Shown here: piece after piece, positions 33,895 through 43,020 of the stretch
How positions within the stretch are numbered: position 1 is the first letter of the stretch
How the letters are laid out: each line of letters starts with the position of its first letter
Program-made: the position numbers and the translations under genes
Source: an uncultured Prevotellaceae bacterium
GTDB lineage: Bacteria > Bacteroidota > Bacteroidia > Bacteroidales > Bacteroidaceae
Direction: 5' to 3'
Length of the DNA stretch: 64,000 bases
NCBI GenBank assembly: GCA_902776195.1
Contig: CACYPF010000001.1
Location: forward strand, 1 to 64,000
The notes under the pieces: model-generated
Seen by the model: the letters and a program-made list of their open reading frames with translations, nothing else
What the model was told of the DNA's origin: nothing
Database searches by the model: none

Positions 33895-33928
33895 TTTGGC
33901 AGTTTACCGATTTTTGCGTCTATATTTG
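33895..33928 (+). promoter_or_regulatory. Promoter of the HtrA gene
   Basis: TTTG at 33895-33898 and TATATTTG at 33921-33928, spacing 22. Two copies of CGTTAATTT (near 33797 and 33829) lie further upstream in the 207-base gap, which otherwise shows no gene. Confidence 0.5.
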
Positions 33929-33976
33929 CACTCAATTTCATGAATATCGAATTTAAACATTTAACTGAATAGACAA

Positions 33977-35428
33977 ATGAAAAAGATTGTAAAGAATTTA
34001 CTTCCTGCGGTTTACTTAGTAGTAATCGCTTTTTCTGCGGCATCATGCAACAAGACTCAGGCTGCCCCAGCCGCCGCACCAGGACAACCCGTAGATTTGA
34101 CTTACGCAGCTGAGAAATCACTGCCTTCTGTAGTCTACATCAAATCAGTCATCAACTCAAAGACACAGACTGTAGAATACAGTGACCCGTTTGAGGATTT
34201 CTTCTCTGATCCGTTTGGAGGCTTCTTCGGACGCGGACAGGGTAACAACGGAACTCGCAAACGTCAGGTCCAAACTCCTAAACGTGCCGCAGCCGGTAGT
34301 GGTGTGATTATCTCCGCTGACGGATATATCGTCACCAATAATCATGTGGTAGATGGAGCTGACGAACTGACTGTTACACTTAATGAGAACAGCAAGGAGT
34401 ACTCTGCACGTATCATTGGTGCTGACAAGACAACCGACCTCGCCCTGATTAAGATTGACGCAAAAGACTTACCAGCCATTGTCATCGCCAACTCCGACAA
34501 TGTAAAGATTGGTGAATGGGTTCTCGCCGTAGGCAACCCCCTCGGTCTCAACAACACGGTGACTGCCGGTATCGTCAGTGCCAAGGCCCGTCAGATGGGT
34601 GAAGGTGTCGCCTCTATGATTCAGACAGACGCAGCCATCAACCAAGGTAACTCCGGTGGTGCATTGGTAAATACCCGTGGCGAACTGATCGGTATCAATG
34701 CCATGATCTACTCCCAGACGGGTTCTAACATCGGTTATGGCTTTGCCATTCCTACCGCTATCATGAATAAGGTGGTTGAGGACATCAAGAAATATGGTGC
34801 TGTGCAACGTGCCATGATCGGTATCAAAGGCTCGGATGTCAGCATGTATGTCGACGCTGAGAAGGAGAAAGGCAACGAGATAGACCTCGGCACCATGGAG
34901 GGTATCTATATCGCAGAGGTCGTTGAAGACGGTGCCGCCGCTGCCGCTGGTCTGCAGAAGGGTGATGTCATCACTGCCATCGACGGACAGAAAGTGAAGA
35001 AATTCGGAGAACTCCAGGGTATCATGGCGCAGAAGCGTCCTGGTGACAAGGTTACTGTCAAATACTTACGTAATAAGAAGGAGAAGTCTGTTACCATGAC
35101 CCTAAAGAACGAGCAGGGAAATACGAAGGTCGTGAAGAACGCTGATGTGGACATCCTCGGCATTGACGTACGACCAATTACCGACTCTCAAAAGAAACAG
35201 CTTGAGATCAGCTACGGTCTTGAAGTCTTGAAGGTCAATGGCGGTAAGATGAAAGAGGCAGGTGTCCCCAAAGGCTTTATCATCCAAGTAGTCAATGATC
35301 AGCCAATGCGCTCATTTGATGACTTGCAGAATGCCGTCAAAGACGCCAAAGACCAGATGCTTGTCATCAAGGGACTTTACCCAACAGGTAAACGTGGCGG
35401 GTTCGTGGTCTACTTACAGAACGAGTAA
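33977..35428 (+). CDS. degP: HtrA/DegP-type periplasmic serine protease
   Basis: 483 residues. The N-terminus has a signal with a lipobox-like AASC (Cys24), so it may be a lipoprotein. A glycine/phenylalanine-rich linker (SDPFEDFFSDPFGGFFGRGQG) precedes the trypsin-like domain with His123 (TNNHVVDG), Asp154 (TTDLALI) and Ser226 (GNSGGAL). Two PDZ domains follow (about 290-385 and 395-480), the first with GLQKGDVITAIDGQKV. It degrades or refolds misfolded envelope proteins. It ends just before a hairpin that doubles as the rpoD promoter region. Confidence 0.95.
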   Translation: MKKIVKNLLPAVYLVVIAFSAASCNKTQAAPAAAPGQPVDLTYAAEKSLPSVVYIKSVINSKTQTVEYSDPFEDFFSDPFGGFFGRGQGNNGTRKRQVQTPKRAAAGSGVIISADGYIVTNNHVVDGADELTVTLNENSKEYSARIIGADKTTDLALIKIDAKDLPAIVIANSDNVKIGEWVLAVGNPLGLNNTVTAGIVSAKARQMGEGVASMIQTDAAINQGNSGGALVNTRGELIGINAMIYSQTGSNIGYGFAIPTAIMNKVVEDIKKYGAVQRAMIGIKGSDVSMYVDAEKEKGNEIDLGTMEGIYIAEVVEDGAAAAAGLQKGDVITAIDGQKVKKFGELQGIMAQKRPGDKVTVKYLRNKKEKSVTMTLKNEQGNTKVVKNADVDILGIDVRPITDSQKKQLEISYGLEVLKVNGGKMKEAGVPKGFIIQVVNDQPMRSFDDLQNAVKDAKDQMLVIKGLYPTGKRGGFVVYLQNE

Positions 35429-35449
35429 TATTTGACATTTTGTTAATAA

Positions 35450-35496
35450 AAAAGTAAGGTATTCTTTTGGTATTTCCGAAAAAATACCTTACTTTT
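35450..35496 (+). terminator. Terminator hairpin of the HtrA gene, superimposed on the rpoD promoter
   Basis: A perfect 14-base stem: 35450-35463 (AAAAGTAAGGTATT) with 35483-35496. The loop holds the rpoD -33 element and the right arm holds most of the -7 element. The T-run at its end (CTTTTG) is short. Confidence 0.7.
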
Positions 35497-35497
35497 G
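35466..35497 (+). promoter_or_regulatory. rpoD promoter
   Basis: TTTG at 35466-35469, 20 bases, TACTTTTG at 35490-35497; start of the gene at 35522. A perfect match to the consensus recognised by the sigma factor it encodes. Confidence 0.88.
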
Positions 35498-35521
35498 CAT
35501 TCGGCTTATAAAAACTACTAA

Positions 35522-36385
35522 ATGAGACAACTAAAAATCACGAAATCCATCACCAATCGAGAGAGCGAATCTCTTGATAAATATTTGCAGGAAATTGGAA
35601 AGGAGGAGCTTCTTTCGACGGATGAGGAAGTGGAACTAGCCCAACGGATCAGAAAAGGTGACCGCAAGGCATTGGAACGTCTGACCAAGGCAAATCTCCG
35701 ATTTGTTGTCTCTGTAGCTAAGCAATATCAGAACCAAGGTCTGTCGCTTTCCGACTTGATTAACGAAGGGAACCTCGGGCTTATCAAGGCAGCGGAGAAA
35801 TTTGATGAGACACGTGGTTTCAAGTTTATCTCTTATGCCGTATGGTGGATTCGACAGAGCATCCTGCAAGCAATAGCGGAACAGAGCCGTATCGTCCGCC
35901 TGCCTCTCAATCAAGTAGGTGCCGTCAATAAGATTAATCGGGAGGCTAACCGTTTTGAGCAAGAACATGAGCGTCGCCCTTCTACGGAGGAACTTGCCGA
36001 GAAAATTGATCTACCAGAGGAAAAGATTGACGATGCCCTTCATGTGGGTGGTCACCATGTCTCTGTCGACGCTCCTTTCGTAGACGGCGAGGACAATAGT
36101 CTTTTGGACGTGTTAGTGAATGACGATGCTCCCATGGCAGACCGCCAATTAGTATTAGAGTCGCTAAGGGCTGAGATTGCCAATGCCCTTCTCATGCTCA
36201 ATGACAGGGAACGTAAGGTAATTGAGGCTTTCTTTGGCATCAACCAACCTGAGATGACATTGGAGGAGATTGGTACCAAATACGGACTAACCCGTGAACG
36301 AGTCCGTCAGATTAAAGAGAAAGCAATCCGCCGACTTCGTAGTAATACAAAAAATAAAATGTTAAAAGCATATTTAGGACAATGA
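35522..36385 (+). CDS. rpoD: Primary RNA polymerase sigma factor (sigma-ABfr / RpoD)
   Basis: 287 residues, the short form found in Bacteroidetes (no region 1.1). Visible parts: region 1.2 [16 protein letters not shown], region 2 with [11 protein letters not shown] and [29 protein letters not shown] (2.3-2.4), region 3 with RLPLNQVG, and region 4 with [29 protein letters not shown]. It directs transcription from TTTG/TAnnTTTG promoters, which occur throughout this window, including its own. The downstream small gene overlaps its stop by four bases. Confidence 0.97.
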   Translation: MRQLKITKSITNRESESLDKYLQEIGKEELLSTDEEVELAQRIRKGDRKALERLTKANLRFVVSVAKQYQNQGLSLSDLINEGNLGLIKAAEKFDETRGFKFISYAVWWIRQSILQAIAEQSRIVRLPLNQVGAVNKINREANRFEQEHERRPSTEELAEKIDLPEEKIDDALHVGGHHVSVDAPFVDGEDNSLLDVLVNDDAPMADRQLVLESLRAEIANALLMLNDRERKVIEAFFGINQPEMTLEEIGTKYGLTRERVRQIKEKAIRRLRSNTKNKMLKAYLGQ

Positions 36386-36804
36386 AGATTTTAAAGTATA
36401 TCCTTTTATCCCTGCTCCTTACCGCAGCAATGCCCACAGAGATGCAGGCTAAGCGTATGAAAATGCCGAAGATGTTCATGTTCGGCTTCTCCGCATCTTT
36501 TCAAGACTCTATCATCTATATGACGGATGTGCAGGAAATTGAAGGCGCATGGTATGACACCAAGACCAAGTTCCTGCTGGGTCGACAACATTATTCCTAC
36601 CAGCTCAAGGACTACCTTGCCACTACGAAGCAACAGCCTAACCGTGTCTGTGTGGTGATGTTTGCCCTGACCCGCAAAGAGGCTGAGAAGAAATTCATCA
36701 AGTTACGCAAGGAATACACCGTGAAGGCAAAAGGGAAATATGATGTCAGGTACCTGACCAACACGGATTTCAAATTCCAACCCGTTGACATGAGTGATCA
36801 ATAA
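36382..36804 (+). CDS. Small secreted protein of unknown function
   Basis: 140 residues with a signal peptide (residues 1-24, ending TEMQAKRM). The mature protein is basic with several KK/RK pairs and aromatic residues ([44 protein letters not shown]). No catalytic motif is seen and no family is recognised. The ATG overlaps the rpoD stop (ATGA), so it is translated from the rpoD message, an unusual partner for a secreted protein. Confidence 0.75.
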   Translation: MKILKYILLSLLLTAAMPTEMQAKRMKMPKMFMFGFSASFQDSIIYMTDVQEIEGAWYDTKTKFLLGRQHYSYQLKDYLATTKQQPNRVCVVMFALTRKEAEKKFIKLRKEYTVKAKGKYDVRYLTNTDFKFQPVDMSDQ

Positions 36805-36808
36805 AAAT

Positions 36809-36837
36809 AAAAGAGGAACTGCGGAAGTTCCTCTTTT
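36809..36837. terminator. Bidirectional terminator
   Basis: A perfect 12-base stem (AAAAGAGGAACT, 36809-36820, with 36826-36837), loop GCGGA, T-run to 36839 on the plus strand and A-rich left side for the minus strand. It sits between rpoD's operon and the convergent aminotransferase gene ending at 36844. Confidence 0.9.
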
Positions 36838-36843
36838 TTATTT

Positions 36844-38157
36844 TTATGCCTCGTGGTTAGCTTTCCAGATTTTCATGCGTTCCTCTAACAACGTATACTG
36901 GTGATCCTCTATAAACGAGGTACATACACGTAATCCTTCCTGATGGGAGCCTGTCGTAATCAGACAGATGGCACTCACCCCATAGTACATCAGCTCTTTG
37001 GCAAGTTCACCACTCGTCATTCCCTGATAGCCGATGGTGAAATAAAAACCGTCGGCAACAGGCTCGTCAAGGTCTTTGTCGTAGACGATATGGAAACCGT
37101 AACGGCAGAAGATATCCTTCAGCTTACGGGCACGTTCACCATAGACACTCACCTCCTTGCGGAAGTTATACGTGCCATCGCTTGCCGCCTTCAGCATGGC
37201 TGCCAACGCAAACTGTGCGGAATGGCTCGTACCAGAAGACAATGCATAGAGCATACGTGTTGAGAAAACAAGTCCAAAGGGAAGTCCCTCATAACGTGCC
37301 GCCAGGTCAGGATAGTGGCGATGGAACAACTTGTCAGAGATACAGGTCACACCAATACGCTCTCCAGCATAGCTGAACGCTTTTGAACCGCTGATTAGCA
37401 GGATATAATTATCCGTATAGCGTCCGACAGAAGGCTGATAAGGTGGCTGGAAAGGCACGCTCAGGTCCTTGCGGAAGTCCATGGCGAAATAGGCAAGGTC
37501 CTCCATCACAATAGTGTCATATCTCGTGGCAAGCTCTCCTATCGTCTTCAGTTCCTCCTCGTTCAGGCAAATCCATGCAGGATTATTCGGGTTCGAATAG
37601 ACAATGGCACAGATATTCCCTTTGCTCAGATAACTCTCCAGTTTCGGACCAAGTTTCTCTCCACGGTAGTCATAGACATCGAAAGTCTCATACTTCACAC
37701 CCTGCACCTGCAGTTGCATCTTCTGCACAGGGAAGCCCGGGTCAATAAAGAGGACGGTGTCCTTTTGCTTGTCAGCCTGAGAACAAGTGAGAAACGATGC
37801 GAATGTACCTTGCATCGAGCCACTGACTGGCACACAACATTCCGGTGCCACATCCAGTCCGATGAAAGCTTTCACGAAACGGGATGCTTCCTGCTTCAGG
37901 ACAGGAGCGCCCTGGATGTCCGGATAGCTATGGGCGATACCGTCCTGTAAAGCCTTGATTTGGGCATCCACCCCCACCTGGACGGCAGGAAGTCCGGGAA
38001 TACCCATCTCCATCTTGATAAACTCTACTCCAGATGACTTCTCAGCCTTTGCTGCCACCTGCTTCACCTCACGGATAGTAGCCTTGGCAAAATCCTTGAT
38101 GCCCAACTCCTCAACGAGTCTGTCGACAATCTCTCTCTTAATAGGTGTCTCCATCAT
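36844..38157 (-). CDS. PLP-dependent aminotransferase, class I/II
   Basis: 437 residues. The fold-type I signature includes a YSNPNNPAW block (as SNPNNP), MEDLAYFAMDFR, and the PLP-lysine segment ISGSKAFSYAGERIG. An unusually long N-terminal region precedes the standard fold. Its ATG overlaps the iorB stop (ATGATG). Because it forms an operon with indolepyruvate oxidoreductase, the likely substrates are aromatic amino acids, giving arylpyruvates for the oxidoreductase; that is an inference from context. Substrate preference cannot be read from the sequence. Confidence 0.88.
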   Translation of the reverse strand: MMETPIKREIVDRLVEELGIKDFAKATIREVKQVAAKAEKSSGVEFIKMEMGIPGLPAVQVGVDAQIKALQDGIAHSYPDIQGAPVLKQEASRFVKAFIGLDVAPECCVPVSGSMQGTFASFLTCSQADKQKDTVLFIDPGFPVQKMQLQVQGVKYETFDVYDYRGEKLGPKLESYLSKGNICAIVYSNPNNPAWICLNEEELKTIGELATRYDTIVMEDLAYFAMDFRKDLSVPFQPPYQPSVGRYTDNYILLISGSKAFSYAGERIGVTCISDKLFHRHYPDLAARYEGLPFGLVFSTRMLYALSSGTSHSAQFALAAMLKAASDGTYNFRKEVSVYGERARKLKDIFCRYGFHIVYDKDLDEPVADGFYFTIGYQGMTSGELAKELMYYGVSAICLITTGSHQEGLRVCTSFIEDHQYTLLEERMKIWKANHEA

Positions 38158-38726
38158 TTCTGTGCTTGTTTACCAATGGCAAGTGCCTTGATATTCGATT
38201 CGACGATAGCCTCTCCCTTACGACCAAACACACGACGGATAGCATCCTCCAACTTCTCGTACTCGATACCCAATGCTTTCTGGGCAGCACCTAACAGGAT
38301 GACATTCGCTGAACGGGGAACACCATTGTCCTTGGCAGCCTTCTCAATGTCCAGCATGATGACATTCTTAAGACCATTCAGGTCTTCCTTAATTTTCTCT
38401 ATATCAGGATAGTTGGGAATATTCACGAAAGGAGTACTCGACGTGATAATCCATCCATCTTTCGAGAGGAATGGCAGGTAGCGCAATGCCTCCATCGGCT
38501 CCATTGAGATAATCACATCTGCTCCACCCTTCGGTATCAGGTCACTGGCAATGGGATTGCTGGAGATACGGAGATTCGACTGTACGTCACCACCACGCTG
38601 CGACATACCATGAACCTCTGCTTGCTTAATATAGAGGTTCTCGTTCATGGCAGCCTCGCCGATAATCGTTGCGATAGAGAGGATACCCTGTCCTCCTACT
38701 CCACATAATATAATATCTGTCTTCAT
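38154..38726 (-). CDS. iorB: Indolepyruvate oxidoreductase subunit beta
   Basis: 190 residues. The start KTDIILCGVGGQGILSIATIIGEAA is the glycine-rich gamma-type domain of 2-oxoacid:ferredoxin oxidoreductases, followed by EVHGMSQRGGDVQSNLRI. It pairs with IorA to decarboxylate aryl-pyruvates oxidatively to aryl-acetyl-CoA with ferredoxin. The start and stop codons overlap those of both neighbours (ATGA with iorA and with the aminotransferase), so the operon is tightly coupled. Confidence 0.93.
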   Translation of the reverse strand: MKTDIILCGVGGQGILSIATIIGEAAMNENLYIKQAEVHGMSQRGGDVQSNLRISSNPIASDLIPKGGADVIISMEPMEALRYLPFLSKDGWIITSSTPFVNIPNYPDIEKIKEDLNGLKNVIMLDIEKAAKDNGVPRSANVILLGAAQKALGIEYEKLEDAIRRVFGRKGEAIVESNIKALAIGKQAQK

Positions 38727-40330
38727 TTCTTAGCCTCCTGTTTCTTTTGTTTCAAATGTCTCTGTAAGGTCTGCATACACTCACGGCGAGGGATGATGAC
38801 ACTCACCCCGTGGTAGTTGATCTCCTCACGGATGGTCTTCGTAATCTCCTCCATGTTCTTAGGTAATGGAACAACAACCTTCAAGTGGTCATCACTCAAT
38901 CCCAAACCTCGACAAATCGCCTCAAACTTATTCGTACCAGCAGAGTCTTGTCCACCAGTCATCGCTGTCGTCAAATTGTCACTTATAATCACAGTAATGT
39001 CAGCATTCTCATTGATAGCATCCAACAAACCTGTCATACCGGAATGTGTGAAGGTAGAGTCACCGATGATGGCGACAGCAGGCCACTGTCCGGCATCCGA
39101 AGCACCTTTTGCCATCGTGATGGAAGCTCCCATGTCCACACAGGAATGAATTGCCTTATAAGGAGGCAGAAATCCCAAAGTATAGCAACCAATATCACCG
39201 AACACACGGGCATTCGGATAGTCGAGCAATACTTGATTGAGAGCAGTATACACGTCACGGTGACCACACCCCTGACAGAGAGCAGGTGGACGGGGAGCCA
39301 CATCCTCACAAGGAGCGTAATTCTCACCTATCCCCATTCCTAATGCTTTCTTTACCAAGTCTGGATTTAACTCTCCCGTACGAGGCAGTTCACCTGTCAG
39401 ACGTCCTTTGATAACGGCATTACCCGGCATCACACCACGTACTTGATCCTCAATAAAAGGTTGTCCTTCCTCAGCAATCAATACAAATTCACAATCGTCT
39501 GTCATCCTACGAATCAATTTCTTCGGAATAGGATACTGGGAGATTTTCAAGACAGGGAACGGACATCCGTCTGGGAAACACTCCATTAGGTAGTTATAGG
39601 CAATACCACTGGCTATCACACCCAACTCACGGTTGTCTGCGTCGATATAAGCATTGTATTTACTCTCAACTGACATCTGTTCCAAAAGTGGTTGCTGGGC
39701 TGTCACGATATCATTGCGTTTACGGGCAAAAGCTGGCAGCAATACCCAGCTTGATGCCTGTGCGTCATAGTTCAGCTCGTTTTGTTGACGAGGTTCGTCC
39801 TTACACGTAACGACTGCACGGGAGTGTGCCATACGAGTGGTGACACGCATCAGAATGGGCAGATGCAACTGCTCTGACATTTCAAAAGCCTCCTGAATCA
39901 TGTCGTAAGCCTCCTGTTGACTACTGGGTTCCAATGTGGGAATCATGGCAAACTTACCATAGAATCGTGAGTCCTGCTCGTCTTGTGAGGAGTGCATCGA
40001 CGGGTCGTCAGCCACCAATACGACAAGCCCTCCGTTGGTTCCTGTCATACCTGCATTCACAAACGGGTCAGCACACACGTTCAGACCAACGTGCTTCATA
40101 CAAACCAAAGCACGTTTTCCCATAAACGACATTCCGAGCGCAGCCTCCATCGCCGTCTTCTCATTGGTTGACCAGCGACTATGTACGCCACGCTCTTTTG
40201 CCAATGGCGACATCTGAATATACTCTGTGATTTCTGTGGAGGGAGTACCTGGATAGGCATAGACACCACTCAAGCCTGCGTCCAATGCACCTTGAGCAAT
40301 CGCCTCATCTCCCAATAATAGTTTCTTCAT
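38723..40330 (-). CDS. iorA: Indolepyruvate oxidoreductase subunit alpha
   Basis: 535 residues. The N-terminal pyrimidine-binding domain shows LLGDEAIAQGALDAGLSGVYAYPGTPSTEI, and the C-terminal thiamine-diphosphate domain has RPPALCQGCGHRDVY, GDSTFTHSGMTGL and SDNLTTAMTGGQ. In the best-known IorA proteins a 2[4Fe-4S] ferredoxin domain follows; here the protein ends at RRECMQTLQRHLKQKKQEAKK without the CxxCxxC clusters, so electrons must go directly to a free ferredoxin or a separate protein. First gene of the iorAB/aminotransferase operon, with a perfect promoter. Confidence 0.92.
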   Translation of the reverse strand: MKKLLLGDEAIAQGALDAGLSGVYAYPGTPSTEITEYIQMSPLAKERGVHSRWSTNEKTAMEAALGMSFMGKRALVCMKHVGLNVCADPFVNAGMTGTNGGLVVLVADDPSMHSSQDEQDSRFYGKFAMIPTLEPSSQQEAYDMIQEAFEMSEQLHLPILMRVTTRMAHSRAVVTCKDEPRQQNELNYDAQASSWVLLPAFARKRNDIVTAQQPLLEQMSVESKYNAYIDADNRELGVIASGIAYNYLMECFPDGCPFPVLKISQYPIPKKLIRRMTDDCEFVLIAEEGQPFIEDQVRGVMPGNAVIKGRLTGELPRTGELNPDLVKKALGMGIGENYAPCEDVAPRPPALCQGCGHRDVYTALNQVLLDYPNARVFGDIGCYTLGFLPPYKAIHSCVDMGASITMAKGASDAGQWPAVAIIGDSTFTHSGMTGLLDAINENADITVIISDNLTTAMTGGQDSAGTNKFEAICRGLGLSDDHLKVVVPLPKNMEEITKTIREEINYHGVSVIIPRRECMQTLQRHLKQKKQEAKK

Positions 40331-40360
40331 ATTTTGTTCAGTTTAATTTTTTCTGGTTTG

Positions 40361-40392
40361 CAAAGTTAATCATTTGAAAGCAAAATGCCAAA
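40361..40392 (-). promoter_or_regulatory. Promoter of the ior operon
   Basis: Minus strand TTTG (40389-40392), 20 bases, TAACTTTG (40361-40368); 30 bases upstream of the iorA ATG. A full consensus match. Confidence 0.85.
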
Positions 40393-40412
40393 TTTATTGA
40401 ACATTTTCCATT

Positions 40413-41426
40413 TTATAATTCAGAGAACCTCTTTTGTCCCTTGACATAATATTGCCAAAGAATGGAGAAATTTCGTTGCTCTGGAATTTCATCAACGGCT
40501 CTCGATTGCTGAATCTTCACACGATCCGACTTGAAGTCGTCCTTCCATCTCTTAAATGCACGACGGGCACGATAAACAGCACAGAAATCCCCCCAATTTC
40601 GTTTCAATAGAAGCATCTCCCATGCAGCAAGGTAATCGAGGAACCAACGCCAACGCATCACAGAACTGAGCTCTGAGTCTGGAAGACACTTATAGAGCAT
40701 CGTAAGATTGTTACGGAAATTGAGAAAGGTCTTCATCGGATTACTCTTAGGAAGTGTTCCACCTCCTACATGAAAGACATAACTCTCTGGCAGACAGTAG
40801 ATCTTACGACCACGGATGCGTAACCTCCAACACAGGTCTATCTCTTCGTTATGGGCAAAAAAACGACTGTCAAGTCCTCCTGCCTCCCAATAGTCTTTGG
40901 AGCGAATCATCAAGGCTGCACCTGTCGCCCATAGAATTTCAGTAGCATAGTCGTACTGCCCATTATCCTGTTCTATGGTATCGAAGATACGCCCTCTACA
41001 GAAGGGATAGCCGAAACGGTCTAAGAATCCCCCACTCGCTCCAGCGTATTCAAACATATCCTTATTAAAAATAGATAGTAGCTTGGGCTGGCAAGCCGCC
41101 ACTTCTGGATGTACATCCATAAACTCAATAAGGGGTGTCAACCAGTGATGAGTCACTTCAATGTCACTGTTGAGCAACAGGTAATACGTTGCGTCAATAT
41201 GTCGTAACGCCTGGTTATACCCCTCAGCGAACCCCCAATTCTTTGCCAGTCGGATTACATTACATTCTGGAAATTCCGATAACAATGTAAGAGAATCGTC
41301 CGTTGATGCATTGTCTGCAACATATATTGATGCATCTCCGCGAGAATATTGCAGGACTGTAGGCAAATACCGTTGTAGCATTTTCCCTCCATTCCAGTTG
41401 AGTATAACAATTGCGAGTTTATCCAT
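40413..41426 (-). CDS. Family 2 glycosyltransferase
   Basis: 337 residues, soluble. Conserved GT2 segments: LAIVILNWNGGKMLQRYLPTVL, VADNASTDDSL, WGFAEGYNQALRH and LLLNSDIEV (Asp-x-Asp-like metal site), followed by a WATGAALMIRSKDYWEAGGLD acceptor-side block and an FAHNEEIDLCWRLRIRG motif. Such enzymes add sugars to surface polysaccharide, O-glycans or lipid carriers; the donor and acceptor cannot be deduced. The ATG lies 8 bases inside the mtaB end, so the genes are coupled. Confidence 0.87.
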   Translation of the reverse strand: MDKLAIVILNWNGGKMLQRYLPTVLQYSRGDASIYVADNASTDDSLTLLSEFPECNVIRLAKNWGFAEGYNQALRHIDATYYLLLNSDIEVTHHWLTPLIEFMDVHPEVAACQPKLLSIFNKDMFEYAGASGGFLDRFGYPFCRGRIFDTIEQDNGQYDYATEILWATGAALMIRSKDYWEAGGLDSRFFAHNEEIDLCWRLRIRGRKIYCLPESYVFHVGGGTLPKSNPMKTFLNFRNNLTMLYKCLPDSELSSVMRWRWFLDYLAAWEMLLLKRNWGDFCAVYRARRAFKRWKDDFKSDRVKIQQSRAVDEIPEQRNFSILWQYYVKGQKRFSEL

Positions 41427-42753
41427 TGAGTTTTGCTTTTAAAGCTGTTTGATTATGATTGAAGTCACCTAAACAGACTGTCATCAGCTGATTGTCATAT
41501 TCTGGGCGAGACTCTGAGGGGGACAGTTCCACCCGAATATAATTTTTTGTGAATCCATGCATGGCTTTACCGCGAGGTGCTTTCTCAAACAGGACTTCCG
41601 CTTCTGTTCCCATATAACGCTGATAAAATGCATGGGTCTTTGCATCTGACAGGGCTAGCAACCGCTTGCTACGCTCCCTTTTATCTGCGTCACTGACGAC
41701 ATAGGGGATGGAGAGTGCAGAAGTACCAGGGCGCTCTGAATATGGGAAGACATGTAACTGTGTCACATCAAGCATACTCAGGAAGTCATAAGTTTCTTCA
41801 AAGCATTCTGGTGTCTCGCCACGACACCCCACCATCACGTCGACACCGATAAAGGCATCAGGACATATCGCTTTGATACGATGAATCTTGTCGGCAAACA
41901 GCTGACGGTCATAATGGCGGTGCATCAGTTTCAAAATGGTATCACTGCCACTCTGCAAGGGGATATGATAATGGGGCATGAAGGCACGACTATGAGCGCA
42001 AAAGTCTATCAACTCATCACTGAGTAAGTCTGGTTCCAAACTACTGATACGATAACGCTGTATTCCCTCTACAGCATCCAACGCTCTCACCAAATCAACG
42101 AACTTCTCACCTGTCGTCTTACCAAAGTCGCCAATATTAACACCTGTCAGCACGATTTCCTTGCCACCTTCGCATGCCGCCTCTTCTGCCTGAGTCACTA
42201 ATGAAGATATACTTGGATTTCTACTGAAACCACGGGCATAGGGAATCGTACAATAGGTACAGAAATAGTCACAACCATCTTGAACCTTCAGGAAATAACG
42301 AGTGCGATTGCCACGTGAACACGAGGAAGCAAAACTCTTGATATCCTTCGTTTTCTCCGTTTTACAAAATGTAACACTGTCACGTCGGACAAATGCTTCT
42401 GACAAGAACTGGATAAGATTCGCTTTTTCATTAGCCCCCAATACAAGGTCCACACCCTCTATCTTACTCACTAAGTCTGGTTTCAATTGTGCATAGCAAC
42501 CTGTCACAACGACAAAAGCATTCGGATGTTGGCGCACCATACGATGGATTGCCTGACGACACTTATGGTCTGCAACCTCAGTAACAGAGCAGGTATTAAT
42601 CAGACAAATATCTGCCTGCTCTCCCTTAGCAACCGTGAGCACGCCCATCTCCTGAAGCATCTTGCCAAAAGTAGATGTTTCAGAAAAGTTCAGCTTACAT
42701 CCCAATGTATAGTATGCTGCTTTCTTGCCTTGAAAAACCGATGTATCTATCAT
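41419..42753 (-). CDS. mtaB: tRNA t6A37 methylthiotransferase MtaB
   Basis: 444 residues from the ATG at 42753. An N-terminal MTTase domain (AAYYTLGCKLNFSETS, LINTCSVTEVADHKCRQAIHR, VTGCYAQ) precedes the radical SAM core with the CxxxCxxC motif DGCDYFCTYC, and a C-terminal TRAM-like domain. It turns t6A at position 37 of tRNAs into ms2t6A. The ATG at 42753 is chosen because the upstream in-frame codons (to 42786) overlap the -7 promoter element at 42784-42791 and would not be transcribed. Confidence 0.93.
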   Translation of the reverse strand: MIDTSVFQGKKAAYYTLGCKLNFSETSTFGKMLQEMGVLTVAKGEQADICLINTCSVTEVADHKCRQAIHRMVRQHPNAFVVVTGCYAQLKPDLVSKIEGVDLVLGANEKANLIQFLSEAFVRRDSVTFCKTEKTKDIKSFASSCSRGNRTRYFLKVQDGCDYFCTYCTIPYARGFSRNPSISSLVTQAEEAACEGGKEIVLTGVNIGDFGKTTGEKFVDLVRALDAVEGIQRYRISSLEPDLLSDELIDFCAHSRAFMPHYHIPLQSGSDTILKLMHRHYDRQLFADKIHRIKAICPDAFIGVDVMVGCRGETPECFEETYDFLSMLDVTQLHVFPYSERPGTSALSIPYVVSDADKRERSKRLLALSDAKTHAFYQRYMGTEAEVLFEKAPRGKAMHGFTKNYIRVELSPSESRPEYDNQLMTVCLGDFNHNQTALKAKLNG

Positions 42754-42783
42754 ATATAATATAAGATAACATGTTTGCGTCAA

Positions 42784-42812
42784 CAAAGGTACACATTTTC
42801 CATTAAAAACAA
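42784..42812 (-). promoter_or_regulatory. mtaB promoter
   Basis: Minus strand TTG (42810-42812), 18 bases, TACCTTTG (42784-42791). The gap on to 43021 (42792-43020) is very AT-rich, with A-tracts repeated at 42894-42958 (ACAAAAAA-type) that could bend DNA. Confidence 0.7.
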
Positions 42813-42960
42813 CTCGTTTATAACAAATATTCGATAAAGTGCAAAAAAGATAATATTTTTAACACTTCACAAATTGCTGATTTACAATAGATTGCAAAAA
42901 AGTTACAAAAAAGGGCTAAAAAAAGTCACAAAAAAAAGTACAACGTATCAAAAAAATGCC

Positions 42961-42968
42961 TACCTTTG
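42961..42968 (+). promoter_or_regulatory. -7 element for the small lipoprotein gene
   Basis: TACCTTTG, 53 bases before the ATG at 43021; no TTTG at -33 but the upstream A-tracts may act as an UP-like element. Confidence 0.6.
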
Positions 42969-43020
42969 CAGCGTTTTAATAAACAAATGATTGTTTTACA
43001 GATTTTAAAAGCTTAGAAAA

